Source: an uncultured Dehalococcoidia bacterium (GTDB lineage Bacteria; Chloroflexota; Dehalococcoidia; Lucifugimonadales; UBA3495). Taken from it: 64,000 nt of DNA. Below the pieces are notes generated by a model, which saw only the letters and a list, made by a program, of their open reading frames with translations, made no database searches and was not told the DNA's origin. Made by a program: the position numbers and the translations under genes. Each line of letters begins with the position of its first letter. Position 1 is the stretch's first letter. The stretch is taken from NCBI GenBank assembly GCA_958296445.1, contig OY282565.1, positions 2,525,570 to 2,589,569 of the forward strand, in the 5' to 3' direction. Shown here one piece after another: positions 8,392-17,441 of the stretch.

Positions 8392-9306
8392 ATGGCGCAA
8401 CCGGCTATGGCCCACGCACACGGCACAAGCGGCGGCGCAGCGGCGGCGGGCGGCCTTTCGGCAACGCCGCCAACCCCGATGCGCCCCAAAGCGCCGCCCA
8501 TCAAGACCCAGGGCATAAAGACCAAGCTCGCCGCTTTTATCGCCAAGCACGTCGATTGGGACTGGAGCGGCGTCTGGATTGAGCCGTTCCTAGGCTCCGG
8601 GGCGGTATTGCTAAACCTACAGCCGCCCCGGGCCTACGCCGCCGACTCCTGCGCCCCCGTCATCAAGTTCTACCAGGCTTTGCAGTCCAGAGAGATTACC
8701 CCCGCCGGAGTAGAGGCGTTTCTACTGATGGAAGGAGAACGGCTTAGGGCCGGCGGCGATGCCCATTATTACGCCGTGCGGGAAAGGTTCAACGACACCG
8801 GCAACCCGTTGGATTTTCTGTTTCTCAGCCGTGCCTGTTTCAACGGCTTGATTCGATTCAATCAGAAAGGCGGATTCAATACGCCCTTTTGCAAAAAACC
8901 TGCCCGGTTCAGCCGGGCCTACATCACCAAAATTTGCAACCAAGTAAAGTGGGCCGGAAATGTAATCCACGGCAAGGAATGGGAATTTGCCTGCGCCGAC
9001 TGGAAAGTCGGCTTGGATAAAGCGACACAAGCCGATTTCGTGTATGCCGATCCGCCTTATGCGGGCCGATATGCCGATTACTATAACCAGTGGCGCGATA
9101 CCGACGCCCAAGATTTGGCGCACGCCTTAAGAAACGCCCCTTGCCGTTTTCTGCTATCATCCTGGATAGAAAACGCCTACCGCCGCAACAACAGCCTATT
9201 CGACTGGTTCCCGAATCATCAAATCGCCACGTTCTCCCACTTCTACCACCTAGGCGCAACCGAGGAACTCCGTCACGAAATGCAGGAAGGATTGGTAATC
9301 GGATGA
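8392..9306 (+). CDS. D12-class (Dam-like) N6-adenine DNA methyltransferase
   Basis: The 304-residue protein shows the D12/Dam arrangement: PPIKTQGIKTKLAAFI near residue 35, motif I WIEPFLGSGAVLLN (about 62-75) and the catalytic DPPY in FVYADPPYAGRYADYY. The FLFLSRACFNGLIRFN motif of Dam-type enzymes is also present. No cognate restriction gene follows, so it is an orphan or the remnant of a restriction-modification system. The start is uncertain: the ATG at 8392 has a poor ribosome site, and ATG 8479, just before the conserved domain, is possible. It starts 3 bp after the isochorismatase gene. Confidence 0.82.
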   Translation: MAQPAMAHAHGTSGGAAAAGGLSATPPTPMRPKAPPIKTQGIKTKLAAFIAKHVDWDWSGVWIEPFLGSGAVLLNLQPPRAYAADSCAPVIKFYQALQSREITPAGVEAFLLMEGERLRAGGDAHYYAVRERFNDTGNPLDFLFLSRACFNGLIRFNQKGGFNTPFCKKPARFSRAYITKICNQVKWAGNVIHGKEWEFACADWKVGLDKATQADFVYADPPYAGRYADYYNQWRDTDAQDLAHALRNAPCRFLLSSWIENAYRRNNSLFDWFPNHQIATFSHFYHLGATEELRHEMQEGLVIG

Positions 9307-9558
9307 AACAACACATCTTGAATCATCTCGCCAGCATAGAGAACGGCTAGGCACGGATACCAAAGCGCATAGCGCCACCTTTAAGATTATTGTCCGGCAG
9401 TAGGTGGCTGATTAAGCCAGAAAAGCGCAGCTTTTATTGATTGATTCCAACAAGCAAAACTAATACCCGGATTTTACTTTGGCTGCCGGATGAATTTCGC
9501 GCCCCTCGGGAACCCCAATCAAATCAACCCCCCAACCAAACCAACAAAGGAGAACCCT
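9307..9558. other. Intergenic region with short hairpin
   Basis: An ATG overlapping the methylase stop (ATGA at 9303-9306) opens a frame of only 15 codons. Near 9421 AAAAGC-GCA-GCTTTT forms a perfect 6-bp stem that could be a weak terminator. I see no other gene before the GMC oxidoreductase. Confidence 0.3.
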
Positions 9559-11091
9559 ATGAAATACGACGTTATCGTAGTCGGCGGCGGGTCAGCCGGG
9601 TCGGTAGTGGCCGCCCGCCTGTCGGAAAACCCCCAAACCTCGGTGCTGCTGCTAGAGGCCGGCCCAGACTACCCCGACCCGGAAAACCTGCCCGACGACA
9701 TCCAGTACGGCCACACCCGCGCCGCTGAAGCCGAAGACTCCCGCCACAACTGGGCCCTGCGCGGCATCCTCTCCGAAGAGCAGGGCCCCGCCCACGTAGC
9801 CCAAGGCAAAGTCATCGGCGGCGGCGGCTCCATCAACGGCCAAGTCTTTCTCCGCGGCCTGCCCGAAGACTTTGACCTCTGGGTCTCCCGCGGAGCCCGG
9901 GAATGGTCATATCTGGACGTCCTGCCCTACTACCGCAAGATGGAAACCGACCGGGACATCCAAGACGACTTTCACGGCTCCGACGGCCCCCTGCCCATCA
10001 CCCGCCGCCACAACGACGGCAACTGGCCCGAAATCCAGGCCGTGTTCCACGCCGCCTGCCTAGAAGCCGGCCATACCACAACCAACGATATGAACGGCCC
10101 CGACCATACCGGCGTCGGCCTAGTTCCGATGAACAATATGAACGGCGTCCGTATGAGCACCGCCCTGACCCACCTAAGCCCGGCCCGCCACCGCCTCAAC
10201 CTCACCGTCCGCGGCAGCGTTTTCGTCCGCCGCATCGTGATGAACGGCAACCGCGCCGTCGGCGTCGAAGCCGAAAGCGGCGGCGAAACTTTCACCGTCC
10301 ATGCCGACCGCATCGTACTGTCCGCCGGCGCCCTCAAAACCCCCCACATCCTCATGCTCTCCGGCATTGGCCCCCGCGACCAACTGGAGCAGTTCGGCAT
10401 CCCGGTGGTTCACGAAGCCCCCGGCGTCGGGCAAAACCTCTGGAATCACGCCATCACCACCCTCGCCTACCAAGTCAAAGACGGCGTTCCCCTAGCCGCC
10501 GACAACCTAGGAACCCGCATCGCCCTGCGCTACACCGCCGAGGATTCGTCCCACATCAACGATATGATGCTGACTACCAGCTCGGTGTTCAACGCCCTCA
10601 CCGGCGAAGTAATGGCCGACGGCACCGCCCGGGTTTCCTGTGTCTTGGAGCTGCCCGAAGGCTCCGGCTGGGTGCGCCTCGCCTCCGCCGACCCCGCCGT
10701 CCAGCCCTCTTTCAACTACCGCTACTTTGAGCATCCCGAGGACACCCGGCGAATGCGCGACGGTGTTCGCCTAGCCGCCGGTATGCTGGAAACCGAAGCC
10801 TACCGGCAAGTTTCCGGCGGCCGCATCAGCCCCACCGACGACGTGCTGAACGACGACGCCAGCCTTGACCTGTGGATGAAGCGCACCGTAGGCTCCGCCC
10901 GCCACGTCTCCGGCACCTGCAAGATAGGCTCGGACGACGACCCAATGGCGGTGGTAGACCAGCACTGCCAAGTAAAGGGCATCGAAGGCGTCTGGGTAGC
11001 CGATTCGTCGGTTATGCCCATCGTCCCCCGCGCCAACACCAACGCCACCGCCATAATGATTGGCGAGCGCGTCGCCAACTGGCTGTCCTAA
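9559..11091 (+). CDS. GMC-family FAD oxidoreductase (choline dehydrogenase-like)
   Basis: The ATG at 9559 follows AAAGGAGAACCCT and begins directly at the FAD dinucleotide-binding motif YDVIVVGGGSAGSVVAARLS. The 510-residue protein has the GMC signatures: GGGGSINGQVFLRG (near 85-98), SAGALKTPHILMLSGIGP, and the C-terminal ARHVSGTCKIG (catalytic His region) and PRANTNATAIMIGER. The family oxidises alcohols, choline or polyethylene glycol with FAD. An EamA transporter gene starts 2 bp after the stop, so the pair may handle a shared compound. The substrate cannot be assigned. Confidence 0.88.
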   Translation: MKYDVIVVGGGSAGSVVAARLSENPQTSVLLLEAGPDYPDPENLPDDIQYGHTRAAEAEDSRHNWALRGILSEEQGPAHVAQGKVIGGGGSINGQVFLRGLPEDFDLWVSRGAREWSYLDVLPYYRKMETDRDIQDDFHGSDGPLPITRRHNDGNWPEIQAVFHAACLEAGHTTTNDMNGPDHTGVGLVPMNNMNGVRMSTALTHLSPARHRLNLTVRGSVFVRRIVMNGNRAVGVEAESGGETFTVHADRIVLSAGALKTPHILMLSGIGPRDQLEQFGIPVVHEAPGVGQNLWNHAITTLAYQVKDGVPLAADNLGTRIALRYTAEDSSHINDMMLTTSSVFNALTGEVMADGTARVSCVLELPEGSGWVRLASADPAVQPSFNYRYFEHPEDTRRMRDGVRLAAGMLETEAYRQVSGGRISPTDDVLNDDASLDLWMKRTVGSARHVSGTCKIGSDDDPMAVVDQHCQVKGIEGVWVADSSVMPIVPRANTNATAIMIGERVANWLS

Positions 11092-11092
11092 C

Positions 11093-11992
11093 TTGCTAAT
11101 CGCCATTGCCCTAGCCTTTCTCGCCGCCTGCGGTTTCGCCAGCGGCAACATACTGATACGCATCGGAACGCAGTATGTCCCCGCGCCCACCGCCACCTTT
11201 TTCACCGTGCTGGTGGGCGCGGTAATGGTCTGCGCCCTCGCATTCTCAGTCAACTTCGACGAAATCAAGACCCTGCCTATCGAGGCTTACGGCTGGATTG
11301 CCCTAATGGGAATCCTGGCCTACCCCGTGGCCCGGGTGCTGCACCATTCCGCCATCCGAATGGTAGGGGCCACCCGGGCAATGCCGATGACCTCGTTGCA
11401 GCCCCTGATGGCCTTCGCCATCGGCTTTCTGATTCTGGGCGAGCGGCCCAACCTGCTGGTATCCATCGGCACCCCCATAATCGTAGCCGGGCTGCTGCTG
11501 GTAGTAATGCCCCGCCGCCGCAGCGACAGCGCCGGCCGCCCCCAAATACGCAAGCTCGGCTACCTGCTTGCCATCGGCGGCGGAATGGCCTTTGTCAGCC
11601 GCGACGCCATCAGCCGCCACGTGCAGGGCGTTCTGGATCTGGCGCCCCCCTTCGTGCTGTCCGGGTTCGCCCTAGTCATCGGCGGCGCCATCCTGTTCGC
11701 CATCATCCATCGCAGCGTAATAGACAGCATCCGCAACCTCCCCCTGCGCTACGTAGGCATCTGCTGCCTAGCCGGGCTGCTCCAAGGAATGGCCGTAGCC
11801 TCGCTGTTTCACGCCATCAGCCGCGCCCCCGTAACCATCGTAACCCCCATCTACGCCAGCCAGCCCATCATAGCCCTCCTGCTCGCGTCCCTGTTCCTCC
11901 GGGAACTGGAATCCCTAGACTGGCCGCTCGCCGTAGGCACCCTACTAAGCGTAGCCGGTGTCATCCTAGTAATTTTGGGTGCCGCCGCCTAA
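11093..11992 (+). CDS. EamA/DMT-family transporter
   Basis: The protein (about 299 residues) has two tandem EamA repeats with about ten hydrophobic segments; the first begins LLIAIALAFLAACGFASGN and the second repeat begins near residue 160 (LGYLLAIGGGMAFV). I prefer the TTG at 11093, which puts the N-terminus at the first membrane segment and lies 2 bp after the GMC gene, but neither it nor a TTG at 11060 has a clear ribosome site. The family exports or imports small metabolites at the inner membrane. It is likely co-transcribed and translationally coupled with the oxidoreductase. Confidence 0.75.
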   Translation: MLIAIALAFLAACGFASGNILIRIGTQYVPAPTATFFTVLVGAVMVCALAFSVNFDEIKTLPIEAYGWIALMGILAYPVARVLHHSAIRMVGATRAMPMTSLQPLMAFAIGFLILGERPNLLVSIGTPIIVAGLLLVVMPRRRSDSAGRPQIRKLGYLLAIGGGMAFVSRDAISRHVQGVLDLAPPFVLSGFALVIGGAILFAIIHRSVIDSIRNLPLRYVGICCLAGLLQGMAVASLFHAISRAPVTIVTPIYASQPIIALLLASLFLRELESLDWPLAVGTLLSVAGVILVILGAAA

Positions 11993-12359
11993 AATAGAGA
12001 AAATTGCGAAACTACTTCCGCCGTCCGTCACCCTAAGCAAACCCCGCCATCCTGAGCAACTATCTGCCATCCTGAGCAACTATCTGCCATCCTGAGCAAG
12101 CCCTGCCATCCTAAGCAAAGCTCTGTCATTCTCAGCAAAACCCCGCCATCCTGAGCAAACCCTGTCATTCTCAGCAACTATCTACCATCCTGAGCAAACC
12201 TTGCCATCCTGAGCAACTATCTGTCATTCTGAGCAAAGCGAAGAATCTCACCTTGGGCCAGAGAGACCCTTACCCCCGCTCAGGGCGACAAACGGGAATT
12301 TCGCAATTTCCCCCCAAATACCCCTGCCAAAATAAAAATTTACCCCCGGAGGAAACAAT
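11993..12359. repeat. Degenerate CCATCCTGAGCAA array ending in a GTCATTCTGAGC element
   Basis: From about 12028 to 12230 the spacer is built of ~14-22 bp units of the form CCATCCTGAGCAACTATCTG and CATTCTCAGCAAA, about ten in a row. It closes with the dispersed element GTCATTCTGAGCAAAGCGAA (12223-12250). The rest is unremarkable up to the GGAGGA site of the next gene. Confidence 0.7.
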
Positions 12360-13211
12360 ATGTCCGTTGGCGTCGTCGTCCCACTGCCCGCCTACACCCT
12401 TGACCCGGCTGCCATCGCCAAAAAAGCCGAGGAACTCGGCTTCGAGTCCATCTGGTATCACGAACACCCCATCCTGCCCGTGCGCAGCGAAAGCCCCTTC
12501 CCCGCCACCGGCGGCGAAATCCCCTGGACTTACCGCCACTTCTCCGAACCCTATATCTCCCTAGCAATGGCCTGCGCCGTCACCAGCAAAATCAAACTCT
12601 GCACCGGCATAACCCTAGTCCCGGAGCGCAACCCCCTCATTCTGGCAAAAGAAATCGCCGTCCTTGACCGGCACAGCAACGGCCGCTTCGTTTTCGGCAT
12701 CGGCGCCGGCTGGAACCGCGAGGAAACCACGATGATGGGCGGCGACTTCGACCACCGCTGGACCCAGACCAGAGAAGCCATAGCCGCCCTCAAAGAACTC
12801 TGGACCAAAGACGAAGCCGAATACCACGGCCACTATTACGACTTCCCCCCGGTCTATATGTACCCCAAACCCGCCCAGAAGCCCCACCCGCCCGTGCTGC
12901 TCGGCGGCAACGCCCGCAACGTCCTGCAACGGGTAGCCCGCTGGGGCGACGGCTGGCTCCCCACCCGCGCCACCCCCGACCAGATAGAAAACGGGCGCAA
13001 AGTTCTAGACGCCCTAGCCGACGAGCGCGGCCGCGACCCCGAATCCCTAACCATTTCGGTATTCGGCCAGCCCCCCAACACCACCCGCCAGCAAGTTGAC
13101 GACTTCCTCAACGCCGGCGCCATCCGAGTATCCGTCTGGCCCAACCACACCGACACCCAACCCGAAATGGACAACCAACTAGAGCAAATGGCCGAGCAAC
13201 TCCTACGCTAA
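12360..13211 (+). CDS. LLM-class F420/flavin-dependent oxidoreductase
   Basis: The 283-residue protein is a bacterial-luciferase-like TIM barrel of the F420-dependent type. Recognisable parts are ELGFESIWYHEH, the KIKLCTGITLVPERNPL strand-loop, LDRHSNGRFVFGIGAGWNRE and PPVLLGGNARNVLQRVARWG. A GGAGGA site lies 5-6 nt from the ATG. These enzymes use FMN or F420 to oxidise or reduce small organic compounds. The gene stands alone between repeat arrays, so context gives no substrate. Confidence 0.87.
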   Translation: MSVGVVVPLPAYTLDPAAIAKKAEELGFESIWYHEHPILPVRSESPFPATGGEIPWTYRHFSEPYISLAMACAVTSKIKLCTGITLVPERNPLILAKEIAVLDRHSNGRFVFGIGAGWNREETTMMGGDFDHRWTQTREAIAALKELWTKDEAEYHGHYYDFPPVYMYPKPAQKPHPPVLLGGNARNVLQRVARWGDGWLPTRATPDQIENGRKVLDALADERGRDPESLTISVFGQPPNTTRQQVDDFLNAGAIRVSVWPNHTDTQPEMDNQLEQMAEQLLR

Positions 13212-13833
13212 CCCACCCCCCACCTCACCGGGGACGCCCCCTCGTGCACCCCCCACGCACCCCCACCCCCATCCCCACCCGTAGGGGCGCACAGCCGTGC
13301 GCCCCCCCGGTAGGGGCAACCCTCGCGGTCGCCCCACCCCCCGATTGCCAACCCCATTGCCAGCCCACCCGTCCCCAAGTAGGGGCAACCCTTGTGGTTG
13401 CCCCGTCCCGTGGTTCCCCCATCCCCCGGTCGCCAACCCCATTTGCCAGCCCACCCGTCCCCCCGGTAGGGGCAACCCTTGTGGTTGCCCCGTCCCGTGG
13501 TCGCCCCATCCCCCGATTGCCAACCCCATTTGCCAGCCCAACCATCCCCACCGGTAGGGACAACCCTCGCGGTCACCCCACCCCCCGATTGCCAACCCCA
13601 TTTGCCAGCCCACCCGTCCCCCCGGTAGGGGCAACCCTTGTGGTTGCCCCGTCCCCCGGTTGCCCCATCCCCGATTGCCAACCCCATTTGCCAACCCGAC
13701 CATCCCCACCGGCCGGGGCAACCCTCGCGGTCGCCCCATCCCCCGCTTGACAACCCCATTTGCCAGCCCGCCGTCCCCCGGTTGCCCCACCCCCGGTTAC
13801 CCGTCCCCCGGCCACCCCACCCCGCCCCATCCC
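13212..13833. repeat. Array of palindromic GTAGGGGC(A/G)-type repeats
   Basis: A tandem but irregular array. One GTAGGGGCGCAC-AGCC-GTGCGCCCC hairpin (9-bp stem, 4-nt loop) lies at 13281-13305. After it come six related GTAGGGGCAACCC...GGTTGCCCC hairpins starting near 13310, 13379, 13466, 13554, 13625 and 13712 (spacing 69-88 bp), separated by a conserved ATTGCCAACCCCATTTGCCA linker. Gly/Trp-rich open frames on the minus strand are translations of the repeat and not genes. Confidence 0.8.
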
Positions 13834-14571
13834 CTATCGAACCAAAACCCCGCAAAACAACTGCTCCCCGCACCCATCCCCATCCCCCGGCAGCGGGATA
13901 AGCTCCGCCTCAAACCCGGCCTCCTCCAGCAACGAAAACCAGACCGCTATCGAAAACAGCCCGGTAACGTGGACATCGCGCTCCACCCGCCTAGCGCCCC
14001 TCTCCGTGATAGTGTAGGTAAAATGCGACTCAACCATAGTATCGCACGGGTCAGAATCATAAATCGCCTCCTCAATAATCACCTCCACCCCGTCCCGCCA
14101 ACTGTCCCAGCGCAGCCGCATCCCGTGGCGGAAAGTGTCGCGCACCAAATCGGGCGCCACCAGCAGCAGCCCGCCCGGCCGCAGGTGAACGCGGGCAGTG
14201 GCGAAAGCGGCCCGCAGGTCATCCTCGGTCTGCATATAAGAAATGGCGTCGTGAATCAGCACCCCGTCGAAAACCTGCCCCAGCCGCACATCGCGCATAT
14301 CCCCCAGATAATGCTCTACCGATGGATTCAAGCGGCGCGAAAGCTCCAGCATCCGGGGCGAAATATCTACCGCCGCCGCATCAAACTCGGCGGTAAGATG
14401 CGACAGATTATGCCCCCCGCCCACGCCCAGCTCCAGCAGCCGGTGCCGCCCCGGGCCAAGACGCCCCCGCAGAGCCTCCCGCCAGTGCGCCGCTTCCCCG
14501 GCGTAAGTATCCGGCGGACTGATAACCGGCCAAAGATAGGCCAGCTCGTTGTAAAGCAAAATATCCCGCAC
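13834..14571 (-). CDS. Class I SAM-dependent methyltransferase
   Basis: The 245-residue protein has a Rossmann methyltransferase core: motif I LLELGVGGGHNLSHLT (about 45-60), the acidic strand AAAVDISPRMLELSR, FDGVLIHDAISYM and the HLRPGGLLLVAPD motif. The start is GTG at 14571, 8 bp after the stop of the RidA gene, so the two are probably co-transcribed. The C-terminal half (about 150-245) is family-specific. The target (small molecule or protein) is not evident. Confidence 0.82.
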   Translation of the reverse strand: MRDILLYNELAYLWPVISPPDTYAGEAAHWREALRGRLGPGRHRLLELGVGGGHNLSHLTAEFDAAAVDISPRMLELSRRLNPSVEHYLGDMRDVRLGQVFDGVLIHDAISYMQTEDDLRAAFATARVHLRPGGLLLVAPDLVRDTFRHGMRLRWDSWRDGVEVIIEEAIYDSDPCDTMVESHFTYTITERGARRVERDVHVTGLFSIAVWFSLLEEAGFEAELIPLPGDGDGCGEQLFCGVLVR

Positions 14572-14579
14572 CTAACGCC

Positions 14580-15077
14580 CTAACCCCCGTCCACTTCAAT
14601 AACGCATTCGCAAATTACGGCAGTGTCCCCCGGTAGAGCGGCCATCCCGGGAGCAGAGCGGGCATGACGCCCCCGCTCGCCATAAAGGGCCACAAACAAA
14701 TCCGACGCCCCATCCACCACCGCCGCCTGTTCGGTAAAGTCCGGCGCACTGTTGACCATCCCAACCACCTTCAGAATACGGCTCACCCGGCCCAAATCGC
14801 CCAACTCCGCCTTCATACGCGCCAGCAGGTTCAGCGCGGCCCATCGCGCCGCCTCATACCCCTGCTCAACGCTCAACTCCGCCCCCAGCTTGCCGGAAAT
14901 ACGCCCCCCGTCAGCCCGCCGCGAACCCACCCCGGCCAGCCACATAACGTTCCCGCTACGAGCAGCCGGAAGATAATTCCCCACCGGCCCAGCCGGGGGC
15001 GGCAGTTCATAACCCAACCCGGCCAGCCTCCCCTCAACATCGGAATTTTCAGCCCCGGAATTTTCAGACGCCGCCAT
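14580..15077 (-). CDS. RidA/YjgF-family protein
   Basis: I take the ATG at 15077 (GGAGGA 7-8 nt upstream), giving 165 residues; the longer open frame reads into repeat DNA. The protein is a Rid-family trimer subunit: LGYELPPPAGPVGNYLPAAR, VMWLAGVG, a YEAARWAALNLLARMKAELG helix, RILKVVGMVNSAPDFTEQ and a GDTAVICECVIEV C-terminus. Rid proteins deaminate reactive enamines/imines or have related roles. The C-terminal catalytic Arg of true RidA is not obvious, so this could be a divergent Rid subfamily. The methyltransferase gene follows 8 bp downstream. Confidence 0.82.
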   Translation of the reverse strand: MAASENSGAENSDVEGRLAGLGYELPPPAGPVGNYLPAARSGNVMWLAGVGSRRADGGRISGKLGAELSVEQGYEAARWAALNLLARMKAELGDLGRVSRILKVVGMVNSAPDFTEQAAVVDGASDLFVALYGERGRHARSAPGMAALPGDTAVICECVIEVDGG

Positions 15078-15379
15078 CACCAAATCCTCCGGCAGAGCAA
15101 CCCCAAGAGCCGCCCCTGCTATTCTGTCATCCCGGCCAAAGCCGCCCGGCACCCGACCAAGCCGTCTCCCGCCCTCAGCAAACCGCCGACCACCCCAAAC
15201 ACCCCCTGCCACCCTGAGCAAAAATCTGTCATTCTGAGCAAAAAATCTGCCACCCTGAGCAAAATCTGTCATTCTGAGCAAAGCGAAGAATCTCACCCTG
15301 GGCGGCAAAACCCGTCCCTTCGCTCACGGCGACCAAGAAAACCGCTCAGAGCGACCAAGAAATCCCACCATAGCCCCCG
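15078..15379. repeat. Intergenic repeats (CACCCTGAGCAAAA and GTCATTCTGAGC)
   Basis: Several copies of CACCCTGAGCAAAAATCTG and GTCATTCTGAGCAAA are spaced about 20 bp apart at 15205-15295. The last copy is a complete GTCATTCTGAGCAAAGCGAA element (15268-15295). No gene is visible. Confidence 0.6.
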
Positions 15380-15871
15380 CTACTGCCGCGACTCCCGGAT
15401 ACACTCCTCCAATAGCTGGAAAGCCCGTTCCGCGAAAACCCACATATTCGCCTCCCGGTCGGTGTCGCCGGTCTCAATGGTAATCACCCTTTCCACCGGC
15501 CCGGCCACCGCTACGCAGGCATGGCCCGACGAATCGCCGTAGCGGTTGCCCGTAGGCCCGCTGGCTCCGGTTTCCGCCAGCCCCCACACCGTATCCAGTG
15601 CTTGCCGGGTCGTCCGCGCATTAAGCAGCGCGTATGGTTCCGAACTGGCCCGCAGCCCCTCCATCGCCTCATCGGGAACCAGCAGCAGCCCCTTCTGCGC
15701 CACCCGCGTATAAATCACGCTCCCCCCCACGTAGTAAGCCGACGCGCCGGGAATCGCTACCAGCGCCGCCGAAATCAGCCCCCCGCAGGACGACTCCGCC
15801 ACGCTGATGCTCTGCCCGGTTTCCTTCAGCAACGCCCCCACCGGCGCGGCCAGCTCGCTTAACTGAGACAT
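15380..15871 (-). CDS. CinA-family nicotinamide-nucleotide amidohydrolase (PncC-like)
   Basis: The 163-residue product starting at ATG 15871 (GAGGTG upstream) is the stand-alone CinA C-terminal domain: ISVAESSCGGLISAALVAIPGAS..., a YVGGSVIYT strand and ETGASGPTGNRYG. The Ser-Cys in AESSCGG corresponds to the family's active-site segment. PncC deamidates NMN in the NAD salvage cycle. The family also includes proteins of uncertain activity, so the exact reaction is a family-level inference. Confidence 0.82.
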   Translation of the reverse strand: MSQLSELAAPVGALLKETGQSISVAESSCGGLISAALVAIPGASAYYVGGSVIYTRVAQKGLLLVPDEAMEGLRASSEPYALLNARTTRQALDTVWGLAETGASGPTGNRYGDSSGHACVAVAGPVERVITIETGDTDREANMWVFAERAFQLLEECIRESRQ

Positions 15872-15950
15872 ATTCGCCACCTCGCAGATACATTCCAAGA
15901 TTTCCCGTGATTATAAAAAATAAACGGCCGGAATGCGCCACCACCGCCCC

Positions 15951-16505
15951 CTACCCCGACCGGCGCCAACGCCGCGCCCATCCCAGCGCAACGCTACATC
16001 CCACCGCCATAGTCCCGGCCAGTACGTTAAACAGTATATCGCGCACATCAAAATAACGGTTGGGCAAAACCGCCTGAATACCCTCGTCCAGCAAACCCAG
16101 CGCCCCCGTAGCCAAGACCGCCAGCACCGGCGGCGCCGGAACGCGCCGCCCCTTGCCCGCCCGCTCAACCAGTGCCTCGTAAATAAACACCCCCACAATG
16201 CCGTACTCAACAAGATGCGTCCGTTCCTCGGGAATCGTCATCCGAGTAAACATCAGCAAAAAAGCCGCCCCCAAACCCAGAACAACCGCCACCTCCGCCC
16301 CGCCGGGCCGCGCCCTAATCCCCTGCGTGACAACAGCAGCCCCCACCAGCACAACCCCCAACCCGAAAGCCGCCTCCAGCAGCCCCCGCTCCCGCAGCTC
16401 CCCCGCCAGCCCCGGCGCAACGCCCAGAGTGCCGTAGATAACCGCCACCACAACCAGCGCACACAACCACAAACGCCGCTCCCGGTCAGAGAAAAAAGAA
16501 CCCAT
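15951..16505 (-). CDS. VanZ-like membrane protein
   Basis: The 184-residue protein has four or five hydrophobic segments and the VanZ signature residues: EERTHLVEYGIVGVFIYEAL, LLDEGIQAVLPNRYFDVRD and ILFNVLAG. The family includes glycopeptide-resistance VanZ but most members have unknown roles in the envelope. The start ATG at 16505 has a GGGGATGGCGGGAT upstream region. It lies 79 bp upstream of the CinA-like gene on the same strand. Confidence 0.75.
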   Translation of the reverse strand: MGSFFSDRERRLWLCALVVVAVIYGTLGVAPGLAGELRERGLLEAAFGLGVVLVGAAVVTQGIRARPGGAEVAVVLGLGAAFLLMFTRMTIPEERTHLVEYGIVGVFIYEALVERAGKGRRVPAPPVLAVLATGALGLLDEGIQAVLPNRYFDVRDILFNVLAGTMAVGCSVALGWARRWRRSG

Positions 16506-16622
16506 ATCCCGCCATCCCCTTAGCTCCCGCCATCCCCTTAACTCCCACCAGCCCCGTCATTCCACGCCGGCCCCGTCATTCCCGCGAAAGCGGGAATCCA
16601 GGAACGTCCGCGGCAAAAAACC

Positions 16623-17441
16623 TCACCCGGAGCCGCCGCGCCCCCACAACTCATAAAAGTGGTTAAGCGGCCCATGCCCCCGCCCCACCGGAAAGCTCGC
16701 CCCAATAGCCGCAGTCACGTAATCCTTGGCCTGCTGCACCGCCACCGGCAAAGCCAGCCCCTTGGCCAGCCCCGCGGCAATCGCCGACGCCAGAGTACAC
16801 CCCGTCCCGTGAGTGTTCGGCGTATTGATGCGCTCCGACGTGAACATTGCGAAATCCGCGCCGTCATACAGCACATCGGTAGCCGGCCCCTCCAAATGGC
16901 CGCCCTTCACCACAGCGTTTTTCGCCCCCAACTCATCAACCAGTATCCGCGCCGCCGTCCTTAAATCGTCCACCGTCTCCATTTCCAGCCCGGTCAGCAC
17001 CCGGGCCTCCCGGCTGTTGGGCGTAACCACCGTCGCCATCGGCAGCAGCTCCGACCGCATAGCGTCAACCGCATCATCCTTAAGCAGCCGAAAACCCGTG
17101 CTGGCAACCATCACCGGGTCAATCACCGTCGGCGACAAAGCATGAAACTCCAGCCGCGCCGCAACGCACCGGATAATATCCGAACTCGACAGCATCCCCG
17201 TTTTCACCGCATCGGCCCCAATGTCCGAAACAATGGCGTCAATCTGCGCCTCAATAATAGCCGTAGGCGTTTCCAAAACCGCATCCACCCCCAAAGTGTT
17301 CTGCGCCGTAATCGTGGTTATCGCGCAAGTGCCAAAAACCCCCATAGCCCCAAAAGTCTTAAGGTCGGCCTGAATCCCAGCCCCGCCCCCGGAATCCGAC
17401 CCGGCGATAGTCATAGCCCGCGCCACCCGTCCGGTTATCAT
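16623..17441 (-). CDS. thiD: Hydroxymethylpyrimidine/phosphomethylpyrimidine kinase
   Basis: The ATG at 17441 has GGGGAG upstream and gives 272 residues. Family signatures are MTIAGSDSGGGAGIQADLKT (9-28), TAQNTLGV, the VKTGMLSS segment, a TVIDPVMVASTG strand, VVTPNSREA and the GTGCTLASAIAAGLAKG anion-hole motif. ThiD phosphorylates HMP twice to give HMP-PP for thiamine synthesis. No other thiamine genes are nearby. Confidence 0.92.
   Translation of the reverse strand: MITGRVARAMTIAGSDSGGGAGIQADLKTFGAMGVFGTCAITTITAQNTLGVDAVLETPTAIIEAQIDAIVSDIGADAVKTGMLSSSDIIRCVAARLEFHALSPTVIDPVMVASTGFRLLKDDAVDAMRSELLPMATVVTPNSREARVLTGLEMETVDDLRTAARILVDELGAKNAVVKGGHLEGPATDVLYDGADFAMFTSERINTPNTHGTGCTLASAIAAGLAKGLALPVAVQQAKDYVTAAIGASFPVGRGHGPLNHFYELWGRGGSG

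Noticed and set aside
13203..13873. Gly/Trp-rich minus-strand frames and Pro-rich plus-strand frames
   Set aside because: They translate the palindromic repeat array in several frames and have no domain or consistent start signal.
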